NCBI RefSeq assembly: GCF_002127325.2
Contig: NC_035449.2
Coordinates: forward strand, 80,080,693 to 80,144,692
DNA: 64,000 bases
Origin: Helianthus annuus
Taxonomy: Eukaryota; Streptophyta; Magnoliopsida; Asterales; Asteraceae
Direction of reading: 5' to 3'
Positions within the stretch are counted from its first letter, which is position 1. Every line of letters starts with the position of its first letter. Below are positions 19,942 through 32,659 of this stretch, one piece after another. A program made the position numbers and the translations under genes. The notes below the pieces were generated by a model. The model saw only the letters and a program-made list of their open reading frames with translations. It searched no databases and was not told the DNA's origin.

Positions 19942-22150
19942 GTGAGGCCAGGATATCATGGAGGCTTCAGAACAGGATGTGAAAAAGTTATCCTGGATCA
20001 GGATAATCTGGATATCTCGATGCTCATGGGAACCAATATCCCTCAGGATATTGGAAATCAATTGACTAAATTTTTAAAATGCAGGATGTCAAAATTCGCG
20101 TGGAAACATGAGGATATGACAGGTATTTCCAAGGATATTATAACTCACAAGCTCGGAATTGATAGGTCTTTCAAGCCTGTCCAACAGAAATGAAGGAAAT
20201 TTGCTCCAGAACGGAACACAATCATTCAGGAGGAAGTTGAAAGATTATTAAAGAGCAAGATGATTAGGGAAGTGAAATTTCCCAAATGGTTGGCAAATGT
20301 AGTTGTGGTGCAAAAGAAAAACGGGAAATGGAGAGTCTGCGTAGATTACACAGACTTGAACAAAGCTTGTCCCAAGGACCCATTTCCTCTACCTCATATT
20401 GATTCAATGGTGGATGCTACTACTGGCCACGAGACGTTAACCTTCATGGATGCCTCCTCAGGATTCCAACAGATCCAAATGTAACCCTCAGATCAGGAGG
20501 ATACTGCTTTCATCACACCGACATGTATTTATTGTTATACTGCTATGCCTTTTGGTTTAAAAAATGCAGGAGCAACATACCAAAGATTGGTGAACATGAT
20601 GTTTAAAGACAAGCTGGGGGACACCATGGAGGTGTACATCGATGACATGGTAGTAAAATCTAAAAAGGCCGAGGATCAACTCCAGGATATTAAGGGAGCA
20701 TTCGATATCCTGGACCAGTACAACATGAAACTAAATCCTTCCAAATGCCATTTTGGAGTGGGAGTAGGAAAGTTTCTAGGATACATGGTAACGAAAAGGG
20801 GGATAGAAGCGAGCCCGAAGTAGATTAAAGCTATCTTGGATATCAAGTCACCTTCAAATATGAAAGATGTTCAAAGATTAACAAGGCGAGTAGCAGCATT
20901 AAACAGATTTATCTCAAGATCCTCGGAAAAATGCAAGGAATTTTATGATATCCTGAAGAAGAATAAGAAATTCGAATGGGGAGAGAAGCATGAAGCAGTC
21001 TTGCAAGATTTGAAGCAGTATCTTTCAACCGCACCTCTATGGATGAAGCCTGAGGATGGTGAACCATTATCCCTGTATCTTGCAGTATCAGGGAATGCAG
21101 TAAGTGTTGTCCTTGTAAAGGATCACGAAGGTCAGCAGTGTCATGTCTATTATGTTAGTATAAGTTTATTAGATGCTGAAACTAGATATTCTCATTTAGA
21201 AAAATTGATATTAGCCCTAGTTATGGCGTCAACAAAACTTAGACATTATTTTGAGACACATAGGATTCATGTTAAGACTAACTATCCTGTTAAAAATGTG
21301 CTTTGGAACCCGAGATGTCAGGTAGGATGGCTAAGTGGTCAGTAAAATTAAGTGCCTATGATTTAATATATGAACCTAGAAATGCCATAAAGTCTCAGGC
21401 CCTAGCTGATTTTGTGGCTGATTTCAGTAGTGATATCCAAAATGAAGTAGACCTATAAGTGCAACAACTAGGAGAAAATATACAATCCTAGACATTATAT
21501 ACTGATGGTGCATCTAATGTAAGAGGTGTAGGTTTGGGTATACTACTAAAATCGCCACAGGGGGACATATTACCCCAGGCTATTAAATGTGAGTTTTCTG
21601 CCACTAATAATGAAGCAGAATATGAAGCTTTAATTGCAGGATTAGAATTAGCTAAGAGCATGAATGTCAAGAGTTTGCAAGTATTTGTTGATTCCTTGTT
21701 AATTACAAATCATTTTAATGGGACCTATGCAGTCAAGGGTGAGAAGTTGATCGAGTACCACGAAATTCTCAAAAAATTAGCAGGATATTTCGATGTTTCT
21801 ACACTTGAACAGGTACCGAGAGAGGATAATGCTGAAGCTGATGCCTTGGCAAATCTAGGATCATCAATCAGGATACCGGAGGGAACCCAAATACCAATAT
21901 TACATATTCTGTATCCTGTGACGGATCTTCTTAAATCTCAGGATAAGGAAGTAGTGAGTATTCATGATCCTGATGATGAGTATCCCGAGGAGGATCCTAA
22001 GTCCTGGATGGCTCCAATCATGAGATATCTCAAGGAAGGACACATCCCAAAGGATGAAAATCCTAAGGCCTTTAGAATGAAGGTATCACGATTCACTATT
22101 ATAAATAATGTTTTGTATAAGAAATCTCTTGCAGGACCATATCTGAGTTG
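19942..22150 (+). pseudogene. RT and dual RNase H of element B
   Basis: RT carries VCVDYTDLNKACPKDPFPLP, FMDASSGFQQIQM, MPFGLKNAGATYQRLVN and the YIDDMVVKS catalytic motif (about 20630-20660). The first RNase H region includes YSHLEKLILALVMASTKLRHYF. The second, archaeal-like RNase H carries YTDGAS, TNNEAEYEAL, VDSLL and EADALANLG (about 21500-21860). Stops at 20191, 20482, 20821, 21456 and 21488 and a frameshift near 21330 disable it. The reading ends in the linker at GPYLS, where a solo LTR is inserted. Confidence 0.85.
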
Positions 22151-22155
22151 CTTGG
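22151..22155. other. Target-site duplication CTTGG, left copy
   Basis: CTTGG precedes TGTGACAACTCG and recurs at 24552-24556 directly after the solo LTR. Confidence 0.95.
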
Positions 22156-22955
22156 TGTGACAACTCGAATTTCCAAGATTTCTATTTCGCATTTATTGCA
22201 CGTTCATGTATTGTTTAGCTGTTTATTTGCACAATTGATTGCTATGGAATTGTGTACGTTTTGATTCAATGAAGTGTATTGTGTGTTGGTGCATGGTTAT
22301 GTGTTAATTGTGATAGACTTGTCAAATATGTGAACTTGGTGGTGAAACTGTGAAATTGATGTGAGATGGTGTGCTTGTGTAAGATTTAGTAATTCAGGGT
22401 GTGTAGAGTAATTAGTGAAAATTAAACTATACTTAACCCTAATTCCTTGTTCACTAATCATTTTTCACAAAACCAAAGTACTGTATTCTCTAATCCCCTA
22501 GCAATCATCACCATCATCATCATTGGCACAAGACATTTCCGCACTTTTGATTCATCTTTCACTAGAATCATTCAAGGTAATTGTTTATCGATTATTGTAA
22601 TACTTGTAAACCTAATTGATTGTTTGATCATTATCAATTCTTGATTTGTGTTCATGAAAACCCTAGCTCTTGTTTGATACTTCTGTGGTTTTGATTGAGT
22701 CTGATTTATTATGAAAGGATGTTGATCATTGCGTAATCATTGCTTGATGATTAAGATACTTGATTTGTAGAATGATTGATTAAGAAATTGGATTTACCGC
22801 TATACAGAATGCATAAGAAAATTAGGGTTTTGGATTGTATGAAATACTAAAACGTAACTGATGTTCACGTGAATGATATTCTGCTATCGAATGATTGAAA
22901 TGCTTCTCAGAGTTTTGTGAATGAATTTGTAATTGTCTGAGGTTTGAAATAGAGA

Positions 22956-23450
22956 TGTTGTCCGACCTTTAAGCATTGAAAAGGATCCGAGTTTTATAAG
23001 TCAAGCATGGGTCCGAGTATTATACTTTGTATCTTGTCCGAATTATTTGAAGATTACACATGTAGTCCGAGTTTTTCTTATATATGACACTTTGTCCGAA
23101 TTTTGTAAGGGAAACCCCCTTAGTCCGACTTTTGTGCATGATAGGGGTGTCCGAGCTTTTTATTAGACAAGGGGGGAGGTCCGAGTTTTTCTTAGGGGTG
23201 TGAGTTGGTCCGAGTTTCTTGGCCACTCCCTCATGTCCGACCTTTTACCCCCTCATTCATGTTATCCGAGTTTTAAACCCCCACCCCCATGTTCTGTCCG
23301 AGCTATAAACACACCCACTTTGGTCCGAATTCTTTGTGCATGGGCAATAATGTCCGAACTTTAAATTATTGATGATCTTGTCTGAGTTTGATACGTGATG
23401 CTTTGATGTTTATATATATTCTGAGTTTGAAGGTGATACATGATCCGAGC
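22956..23450. repeat. GTCCGAGTTT interspersed repeat field
   Basis: About fifteen copies of GTCCGAGTTTT or GTCCGAATTTT, spaced 20-40 bp with unlike spacers. It occupies roughly the position where LTR A has its CTCGAGACC array. Confidence 0.8.
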
Positions 23451-23844
23451 TTCCTGTTAGTACTAAGTTGAAACCCTGGATGAAGAACATACTACCTGTT
23501 ACTTGTTACTGCATGTTAAGATACTGCATGTTACTGAATGATACTGCTTGGTACTGTATGATACTATAACTACATGCTACTGTGTAATATGATTCTGTAA
23601 GTTACTGTTTGAGCATCAAGAACCTGTAAACCCTAATTGAACACCAACACTTATCTTGGATTTATGTGCAATATACCTTAGGTCGTGAGTAACGGACTTA
23701 AGCACTAATTAACCCTAGAAGCAATAACATACCGAGCAAATCGAGGTGAGTTCACACTCTTACTAAGGCATGGGATTCCCAGGGCACGGGAATTGGGATT
23801 GAATAGAATCGTACTTACACTGTTACTAGACTACCATACCATCG

Positions 23845-24055
23845 TCCTCGGTTGTGCAGGACACATACGTAAAACCTACGTATACTTGTATTGCTCACTG
23901 TCCTCAGGTTGCGAAGGAAACTCACGTCAAACCTACGTGAACTTATATTCACTACTGCCTCGGTTGTGCCAGGCACTTACGTAAAACCTACGTAAACCCC
24001 CACGTACCCCTATCCTCGGTTGTGAAGGATACTTACGTAAAACCTACGTAAACTT
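23845..24055. repeat. Four about 56-bp tandem units, each with a covarying hairpin
   Basis: Each unit has a CCTCGGTTGTG-like start and a hairpin with a constant 7-nt loop (AAAACCT or CAAACCT). The arm pairs are ATACGT/ACGTAT (23865), TCACGT/ACGTGA (23922), TTACGT/ACGTAA (23977) and TTACGT/ACGTAA (24033). All are perfectly paired although the two outer bases differ. Confidence 0.9.
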
Positions 24056-24551
24056 GTACGTATTACTTTTCTCGGGATATGTAGAACACTTATGGTTACG
24101 AATAGTCTAGTGGTTATACAACATGGGAAGCCCCCACCAATAGAACGTACTATCGGCCCAGTAGAGCCACATGTTACAAACGAACTTACTATTACGCATT
24201 TACTTTCTGTGAACTCGCTCAACTAGTTGTTGATCCTCTGTTACATGCCTTGCAGGTCGTTAGATACATGGAGCTTGCACAGGGAGGAGCTGGTCGTTGT
24301 GGGCTTGGATCGTGATTGTCTTGTTAAACACTTATGACATTTGATACTTTATTATGATGGGTTTTATTTATACGCTTCCGCTAAACAGTGATAACTTACT
24401 TATGTTTTGGAACACCTTTCATATGGATTTGGTTTGGTTTAATGGCAATTACTTATACTATATATATGGTTCTATATGATTGGTGGCTTGATCCTGGTCA
24501 GTCACGCTTCCAAGCGGTGATACTCCGCAGGTGGATTTTGGGGGTGTGACA

Positions 24552-25630
24552 CTTGGAGGATCCCGAAACCAAAGAAGTGCTTCAGGATATACACGAAGGG
24601 GATTGTGGTAACCATACTGGGGGCAGGTCGTTATTCTCGAAGGTATTAAGAACAGGATACTATTGGCCGACGATGAGGAAAGATGCTGCAGAATATGCTC
24701 GAAGATGTGATGCAAGTCAAAGACGCAGTAATGTATTACATCAACCTGCTGAGCCACTTTATCCTATCGCTTCCCCTTGGCCATTTATGAAGTGGGGAAT
24801 GGATATAGTAGGAAAATTGCCAAAGGCTCCAGGAGGAAAAATCTTCATGATGGCAATGACTGATTATTTCTCTAAGTGGGTTGAAGCTGAAGCATTTGTT
24901 CAAGTTAGAGACCAAGAAGTAGTATCCTTCATTAAGAGGAATATCCTGACTAGGTTTGGAATACCAGCTGAGATAATTTGTGATAATGGTTTTATAAGTA
25001 AGAGGACTACTGACTTTTGCAAGAGTTGGGGAATTAAAATGATCACATCCACACCGGTACATTCTCAAGCAAATGGACAAGCAGAATCCTCAAACAAGAT
25101 AATTGTCAACAATTTGAAGAAAAGGCTTGGAGATAAGAAGGGAAGATGGGCAGAAGAATTACCCTTTGTTTTATGGGCTGATAGAACGATGGTGAAAAGT
25201 GCAACTGACCAAACCCCATTTTCCTTAGTATTTGGAGCAGAAGCATTCATCCCAACAGAAATGGTGATACCTACGGCGAGATCCAACCTCCGGGATCCTG
25301 AGCAGAATCCTGAAGCCCTTTGCCAGGAATTGGATACTATTGATGAGACAAGAGATGCGACAAAGCTAAGAATGGCAGCATATCAACAGAGGATATCCAG
25401 AGCATATAACAAGAATATAAGGACTAGAAGGTTTCAGGTTGGAGATTGGGTATTAAGAAAGGCTTTTCAGAATACTACTAATCCTGCTGATGGAAAGTTG
25501 GCTCCGAAGTGGGAAGGACCCTATGAGATTGAATCAGAATCAGGGAAAGGAGCATACCGACTCAAGAATATGGAGGGGGATATGCTACCAAGATCCTAGA
25601 ATGCTATACACCTAAAGCTCTATTTCAAGT
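24552..25630 (+). pseudogene. Integrase of element B
   Basis: Continues from the linker (LEDPETKEV) through the zinc-finger region (HEGDCGNHTGG, RRCDASQR, in which one expected Cys is replaced). The catalytic core has [15 protein letters not shown] and QANGQAESSNK, and the C-terminal module has WVLRKAFQNTTNPADGKL and WEGPYEIE. A short in-frame loss follows the second catalytic Asp (CDNGFIS where C and E1 have CDNGSQFIS). A TAG at 25597 replaces a Trp codon before the end (LKLYFK). Confidence 0.85.
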
Positions 25631-27165
25631 GAGTTTAGAATTTAATTTCTAACTCAGGATGGTATGAATTCTATCTCTTTTAACCCAATACTAACTTAAG
25701 CATCGGAGGGGTGTTAGCAAGGCTAACACCCACCTTAGTTTACGGTTGTTTTGCAGTATACGCTTCGGGAAATAGCTCCAGGATACACACTCAGGATACT
25801 TTGAAAGATTAGAGGATTGGCCCCCTCTCTCACGTTTACGGGATCCTGATCCCTTCACAGGTTTAAAGGTATTCACCTTTCTCTCGAATTGGGTTTAAAC
25901 ACCCCGCCTAGAGCGCAAGTTATCCAGGAATAGTTCAACATAGCGGGACGAGTTCATGTAAAGGTGGCTGACAATTTCATTATCATTGGCTATATCCTGG
26001 ATCCTTAAGGTATATGAGGATTGATCACCCTCTCTCACGAAAGGGTATTTTCATACTCTCTAAGGTTTAAAGGTTTTCACCTTTCTAAGTCTTGGAGTTT
26101 ATACACTCCCGCCTGTAGCGCATGAAAATATGGGATTTTCCCCAGAATACTTATGGGTTTATCCCCATAACATTAAGGATTTATCTCCAGTATATTTTAG
26201 GATTTATCCCCTGTAGTACAAGAATTATTCAAATGATTGCAATTGATGTCCAGAAAATTTCTATGTGTTCGAAGACATTATGCACAGGGGACATTCTTAC
26301 TGAGGCAATTGTGTAAGGTTCAAAGGATCAATCTGGGACCTAGTAAACTAAGTGTCTTAGACTGGGGACATCTTCGTTGGAAAAGTCGCAAAAGGATTGA
26401 AGTTCGAAAATAGGGTTACACTCTATTCCTGGTATAATCTTTCCTTTATAAACCTTATTTAAATCATTTGAATGTTTGAAACTATGTTTGAAAAAAACTT
26501 AAATATCCTGATTAGGATATATTCTCAGGACATATTCTCAAAATGTATTTTCGGAATATGTTTCAGGATATTTGGTTGGAATATTTGGGATATAATACTT
26601 GGGTTAGAAACTAAAACTGTATTCTAGTCAAATAGTGTAATCAAAACAAACTTTGTAAAATAAACTGTCATTTTTTCTTTGGAAAATTTATCTAAATTAT
26701 TTGAGTTATAAAAACCCTATTTGACGAAAGTCTTTATAGGATATTTACGAGTATACTGGTCAGGATATTTTCAAAAAATTGTACTAAGTTTGGAACATTG
26801 GAATTCAAATTAAGCGATGCACAACAAGAATTGAAAAGCGACAATGAATAAGTCAAAAGGAAGTTGTATTATTAACATAGCAAAAGTTGTGCTTTTGGTT
26901 TCATCTCAAACTGAGATCCATCCACCAAAAACATGATTAGTTTCTAACTATATTTACACAACGGTTGAAGGTTTCATCTCAAACCAAGACCCATCTGCCT
27001 CCAACCGATGTATCGTTCAAAACAGATTATACTAATTGATGACCAAGGGCTTCATCCTGAAACCCAGGACCCATCCACCTTTGGCCATCATATTGTCTTA
27101 ATGCAGGAAATTTAAATTGTTCAAAGATAGGAAAAGTAAATTGTTCACGGATCACAAACCACAAC
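25631..27165 (+). other. 3' non-coding region of element B
   Basis: Collinear with the reverse complement of element C about 30010-31552. It contains two diverged copies of a block of about 165 bp (about 25775-25930 and 25985-26130), each with CCCTCTCTCACG, GGTTTAAAGGT and a (C)GCCTGTAGCGCA-like end. Three imperfect copies of a segment with TTCATC and CCAGGACCCATC lie at 26896-27090. No gene is visible; the antisense accessory gene would lie further on and is cut off by element C. Confidence 0.7.
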
Positions 27166-27900
27166 TGTTTTGGTCAAAAATTACCGAAGCAATTAAGTGA
27201 TCAAATTAGTTAAGTGAGGTAGTGTGCTAGAAATGTGTGTCAAAAATATGGTAGCTAAGTTATTTGCAAAAACAGTTTCAGGATACGGCTCAGGATATAA
27301 AGTTGTATCTATGATCAAACAATGAGCAAAAAAGTAAAGAGTGGCATGAGATGTACGAGGAAAGCCCTTGATCAATCTAGATCACCGGCACAAAACCTTG
27401 GAAGCTGACAATCGCAGCTGCCTTGTTCTTCTATTACTTCAAATATCAAGATACAGTGCAGGATATGATGCGGATCAACTAGGTGTTGCAATGTGATTCG
27501 AGTACAAGTGTTTGTGTGTAGTGATTGCTAGTAGCTAGAGAGCAAAGTGTGCAAAAAAGTGAGTGCCTTAATCTGATCCGATCAATCTATTTATAGTAAA
27601 AGAAAATAACAAACTACCCTATTAAACCGAGATGCTTCGAATATTCCTCAAGTAAACGTTGTAGTCTACTTCTTCCGGGTTCAACGTCTATAACCCAACT
27701 GATTTGCCCGAGTCTTGAGGGGAAGAAGTCCACTTGACCGTTAGAGGCTTGCTACAATAATCTGCACATGAGCTAATTGGTTAGTACCAGGATATCATAT
27801 CAGGATGTTACCAATATCCTGATTTGGTATCCTGATCACAAATAAATAATCAAATCCAGAATATTAGTCAGGATATATGTTCACAAAACCGCCCATAACA
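27166..27900 (-). repeat. 3' LTR of element C (735 bp)
   Basis: On the minus strand it begins TGTTATGGGC at 27900 and ends GACCAAAACA at 27166, like the LTR of element B. It is preceded on that strand by a TTTTGGGGACAAT polypurine-like tract (27901-27913). A TATA-like CTATAAATAG lies at about 27588-27597. Confidence 0.87.
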
Positions 27901-28159
27901 ATTGTCCCCAAAATATATCTGTTGGGATTTTAAATTCAAACGGATTTATTTTAAACTTTATCACCCGGATCGAGGCAATTAATATGACTGGACTCTTGAA
28001 GTGACAAGGTGCAACTTCCCACGCGATAAACACTCAATGGCTATCTATGAAGCCGCTATATCTTCTCTCTTCCTCGTTGATATACATCCATTCGACCCAG
28101 AAATCCCAGGTACTTTCTCTCTTCTTTCTCTTTTCTATTTTTCCTTTCTAAGATTCCCC

Positions 28160-29965
28160 ATGGCCAGCCGAACAAGATCCCACACAGCATACTCCGTCCC
28201 TACCTTTGAAGACCAGCGTCTTCTCAAAGAGCCTGAAAAAGAGGTCTGTTGTTTGATAATGCCGACATCGCCGCCCTTCGAGCCTCCGGTGCTTTCCCGG
28301 CTGACGCAATCATACGTCCGTTCGACCGAGAGGTCCGATCGGACACTTCTTCTAACGAATGGGTGTGCTTTCTAGCTTACCCTTTTTCCATAGGGCTCCG
28401 ATATCCTTTTCCGACGTTTATTTCCCGCTTATTTGAACTCACTGGTCTTAGGTATGCCCAAACCATGCCTATGGTCTGGCGTGTGCTTGTTACCTTGGAT
28501 CAGATTAGGTCTCGTCATACCCCTGACCCTTGCATTGAGGATCTTCCCGTCCCATACCGTCTTCGCTCTCACGGCAACAGCCGCTTTCTTCTTTTCTCCA
28601 CTTCCAAGAACCCCCTTATCCTCAAGGCCACAAAGAATGAGGATAAATGGCAACGGAAGTTCTTTTTCGTTAAAAGGGATTCCATCACTAAGGGTTTTGA
28701 CCTTCCGGTGAAGTGGTTGACCTCTGGTAGGATTTAGGGTTTTAGGAATATCCCCAAGGTTATCTTGAAACTGTATCCTAAATTTGACATTTTTATTTCC
28801 TGTGCAGCAAACTTCAAAGAGCTAGCCCCTCCGTCTGCAGAATCAGAGCAAAGGATCAAAGATATCTACCGGCTCCCGGAGAGTGAAAGAACCTTTTCCC
28901 TGTCCTTCGCTAGTTCAAGTCAAAGATCAAGTTCCGAAATGTCTAGTGAGTACATTTATACATATTAAATCAATTATAATTTATATCTATTCAAGAGTTA
29001 AGTGTTCCTCCCTTGTAGTGCCAGTCATCAACCTCGAGGGTTTCCAACTTGATGAGTTGGATAGTTATTCTGCCCCTGTGCAAGTCAAGCAAGAAGTTAA
29101 CCCCAAACCAGCAGTCACATCTAAGCCCACCAGTTCCAAGGCTGCCGCTGTCCCCAAGCCATCTACTGCTTCAAAGCCACGCGGCTTTGGTTCTCATAAA
29201 AGGAAGGAACCAGACTCTTCAGCTGCCTCGGATGTCTTCCCTTTTGAGAATCATGGGTTCTCAGAGTCCAGCAAGTTCATAACTGGCTTTCTCAACCAGG
29301 TAGGTACCTTCAACTTATATCCTGCACATATAAGCGAACATATATTTTGAGCATACATACTGACATCTGTTTACCTGATTACAGGGCCTTGAGCGGCTGG
29401 TGTTCCTTTATGAGAATTCTTGCGGGCTAAACAAGATGTTAGAGGCTAAATTAATGAAGGCTGAAACCACTATCACGGACCAAGCTGCAATTGCCACTGC
29501 CAAGTCAGAGCATTATGAGGCCAAGTACAAAGCCACGACCCAGGAGCACCAAGCCGCCATCAAGAAGATCACTCATGAGGCTCAAGCCAAATATGATGGT
29601 GTCCAAGTCTAACACGAGCAAGATATGGCTACATATCTGGAAGGCCTCAAGAACTCTGTGGTCGTCTCCCTCCTTCAAGCTAGATTGAAAATGGCCTATG
29701 AGGCTAAGGCCTTGTGTTCGAATGCCCCTCGTGGAATGTTGAGGCTTGGGAGGCAAAACTGAGGGATCTTGGCGGCAATCCGGTGGAGCATCCTGTGAAA
29801 CCTGTTGCTGGAGAACCTGCTAAAGTGACCGAGAATGTGGTTGATGCCAACGTGGATGCTGGGAATGATGCTGGTGGTGATGCTGGAGGAGATACTAGAG
29901 CGGATGTCGAGGAAGCGATGATTGAAGAGGGTGCTGCCCCTTACAGGCAGCGAAGTGGGCGATGA
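28160..29965 (+). pseudogene. Antisense accessory gene of element C (four exons, damaged)
   Basis: Runs opposite to gag-pol. Proposed exons are 28160-28726, 28808-28945, 29019-29299 and 29385-29965, joined at TG|GTAGGA...TGCAG, TA|GTGAGT...TTGTAG and CAG|GTAGGT...TTACAG, in phase. Exon 1 carries the conserved domain (NEWVCFLAYPFSIGLRYPFP, ELTGL, MPMVWRVL, KWQRKFFFVKRD), resembling the Pfam 'putative gypsy type transposon' family. Exon 3 is basic and Pro/Ser-rich, and exon 4 is helical and likely coiled coil. A frameshift near 28243 (exon 1 is one nt shorter, modulo 3, than in E0-E2), a TAA at 29610 and a frameshift near 29715 disable it. The role is unknown; a nuclear location is described for the analogous Grande accessory protein. 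Confidence 0.75.
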
Positions 29966-31552
29966 TGGATATAGGTGCCAAGGCCGGAGCCCACTTTTTT
30001 AAGTTTGATGGTTGTGGTTTGTCGAACAATTTCTGTTTCCTGTCTTTGAACAATTTACATTTCCTGCACTAGAACCATATGATGAACAAAGGTGGATGGG
30101 TCCTGGGTTTCAGGATGAAGCCCTTGGTCATCAATTAGTATAATCTGTTTTGAATGATGCAACGGTTGGAGGCGGATGGGTCTCGTTTTGAGATGAAACC
30201 TTCAACCGTTGCGTAAATATAGTAAAAAACTAATCATGCTTTTGGCGGATGGGCCTCGGTTTGAGGTGAAACCAAAAGCACCACTTTTGACATGTTAATA
30301 ATATAACCACCTTTTGACTTATTTGCTATTGCTTTTTAATTTTTTTGACATGCATTGCTCAGTTTAGATATCAACTTTGCAAAATTATTTTTTGAGAATA
30401 TCCTGATCAACATACTCGGCGGTATCCTACAAAGACTTTCGTCAAGCAGGGTTTTTCAAAATTTCAAACAATTTAGATAAAGTCTTTAAAGGAAAAAGGT
30501 AGTTTACTTAGAATTTATGAACTTGATTTTGATAATAGATGTTTGACCAGAGTACTAGTTTTCAACCCAAGTATTATTTCCCAAATATTCCAATTAAATA
30601 TCCTGAAATATATCCCGAAAACACATTTTGAGAATATATCCTAAAGATATATCCTAATCAGGATATTTAAGCCTTAAACATAGTTTCAAAAGTTTAAACA
30701 ACTTATGTAAGGTTCACAATGGAAAGATCATACCAGGAATAGAGTGTAACCCTAGTATCGAACTTCAATCCTTTTGCAACTTCTTCAACTAAGATGTCGC
30801 CAGTCTTAGTATGCCAGGTTCAAATTTGATTCTTTGAGCCCTACACAATCGCCTTAGGAGGACTGTCCCCTGTGCATAAAGTTTTCGAACACTTAGAAAT
30901 TTTTTGAACATTAGTTTCAATCGTCTGAACAGTTCTCATGTTACAGGGGGTAAACCCTAAAGTATACTGGATATAAATCCTTAGTGTTCTGGGGAAAATC
31001 CCATAAGTATCTTGGGGAAAATCCCATATTTTCATGCGCTACAGGCGGGAGTGTATAAACTCCAAGACTTAGAAAGGTGAAAACCTTTAAACCTTAGAGA
31101 GTATGAAAATACCCTTTCGTGAGAGAGGGTGATCAATCCTCATATACCTTTAGGATCCAGGATATAGCCAACAATAACGAAATTGTCAGCCACTTTTACA
31201 TGGACTGGTCCCGCTATCTTGAACTATCCCTGGATAACTTGCGCTCCAGGCGAGGTGTTTAAACCCAATTCGAGAGAAAGGTGAATACCTTTAAACCTGT
31301 GAAGGGATCAGGATCCCTTAAACGTGAGAGAGGGGGCCAATCCTCTAATCTTTCGAAGTATCCTGAATGGGTATCCTGGAGCTATATCCCGAAGTGTATA
31401 CTACAAAACAGTTGTAAGCTAAGGTGGGTGTTAGCCTAGCTAACACCCCTCCGATGCTTAAGTCAGTAATGGGTTCAAAAGAATAAATAATATTAAACAT
31501 ATTAAAAGAGATAGAATTCATACCGTCCTGAGTTAGAAATTAAATTCCATAC
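29966..31552 (-). other. 3' non-coding region of element C
   Basis: Contains three diverged copies of a segment of the type GGCGGATGGGTCTCG...GAGATGAAACC (about 30090-30280) and two copies of the block with GTGAGAGAGGG (about 31050-31400). The motif GCGCTACAGGCG at 31036-31047 recurs in E0-E2. The frame at 30841-31035 is repeat-derived and not called as a gene. Confidence 0.65.
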
Positions 31553-32659
31553 TCACTTGAAATAGAGCTTTAGATGTATAGCATTCCAGGATCTTGGTAG
31601 CACATCCCCCTCCATATTCTTGAGTCGGTATGCTCCTTTCCCTGATTCTGATTCAATCTCATAGGGTCCTTCCCACTTAGGAGTCATTTTTCCATCAGCA
31701 GGATTCGTAGTATTCTGAAAAGCCTTTCTCAATACCCAATCTCCAACCTGGAACCTTCTGGTCCTTATATTCTTGTTATATGCTTTAGATATCCTCTGTT
31801 GATATGCTGCCATCCTTAGCCTTGCTGCGTCTCTTATCTCATCAATGGTATCCAATTCCTGGCACAGGACTTCAGGATTATGCTCAGGATCCCGGAGGCC
31901 GGATCTTGCTGTAGGTATTACCATTTCTGTCAGGATTACTGATTCTGCTCCAAATACCAAGGAAAACGGGGTTTGGCCGGTTGCACTTTTCACCGTTGTT
32001 CTATCAGCCCATAAAACAAAGGGTAGCTCTTCTGCCCATCTTCCTTTTTTAGCTCCTAGTCTCTTTTTCAGGTTGTTGACAATTATCTTGTTTGAGGATT
32101 CTGCTTGTCCATTTGCTTGAGGATGTACTGGTGTGGATGTGATCATCTTAATTCCCCAACTTTTGCAAAAATCAGTAGTCCTTTTGCTTATGAACTGAGA
32201 ACCATTGTCGCAGATTATTTTGGTTGGTATTCCAAACCTGGTCAGGATATTCCTTTTTATGAAGGATACTACTTCTTGGTCTCTAACTTGGACAAATGCT
32301 TCAGCTTCAACCCATTTAGAGAAATAATCGGTCATTGCCAGCATGAAGACCTTCCCTCCTGGAGCCTTCGACAATTTTCCCACTATATCTATTCCCCACT
32401 TCATGAATGGCCAAGGGGAAACAATAGGATACAGTGGTTCAGCAGGCTGATATAATATATTACTATGTCTTTGACATGCGTCACATCTTCGAGCATATTC
32501 TTTAGCATCTTTTCTCATTGTCGGCCAATAATATCTTGTTCATAATACTTTCGATAATAACGACCTGCCCCCAGTGTGGTTACCACAATCCCCTTCATGT
32601 ATATCCTGAAGCACTTCTTTGGTTTCGGGATCCTCCAAGTACCTCAGATATGGTCCTGC
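31553..32659 (-). pseudogene. Integrase of element C
   Basis: A 321-residue frame (32518-31553) reads zinc-finger cysteines (RRCDACQR), the core with [20 protein letters not shown] and QANGQAESSNK (the D,D,E triad), the GPYEIE module and the LKLYFK end. Upstream the linker and HEGDCGNH segment continue in another frame across a break near 32530 and a stop near 32540. It is the best-preserved gene of element C. Confidence 0.85.

Larger units (their letters stand above)
22156..24551 (+). mobile_element. Solo chromovirus LTR (2396 bp)
   Basis: Begins TGTGACAACTCG, ends GGGGGTGTGACA and is flanked by CTTGG on both sides, with no internal region. It is the same family as LTR A. It inserted in the RNase H/integrase linker of element B, and the internal part was then removed by LTR-LTR recombination. 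Inside are a GTCCGAG repeat field (22956-23450) and four hairpin repeat units (23845-24055). Open frames at 22447-22644 and 23793-23984 are not supported as genes. Confidence 0.95.
16823..27165 (+). mobile_element. Element B: Tat-type Ty3/gypsy retrotransposon, plus strand, 3' end not in window
   Basis: Order: 5' LTR (16823-17555), primer site, gag-protease, RT, RNase H, second (archaeal-type) RNase H, integrase, long 3' region. The dual RNase H places it in the Tat clade. A chromovirus solo LTR interrupts it at 22156-24551, and element C replaces its continuation at 27166. At least eight in-frame stops and several frameshifts make it dead. The 5-bp flank on the left is ACAAC (16818-16822); the matching copy should lie beyond the window. 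Its closest relative here is element C. Confidence 0.88.

Noticed and set aside
24010..24222. Minus-strand frame over the hairpin repeats of the solo LTR
   Set aside because: Arises from tandem units in a solo LTR; no coding features.
16818..27165. Identical flanks ACAAC before the B 5' LTR (16818-16822) and before the C LTR (27161-27165), as if one composite insertion had a TSD
   Set aside because: The second copy lies to the left of an LTR in opposite orientation, inside B's own 3' region, which is collinear with C up to that point. The pair does not bracket an element. I take it as chance or target preference.
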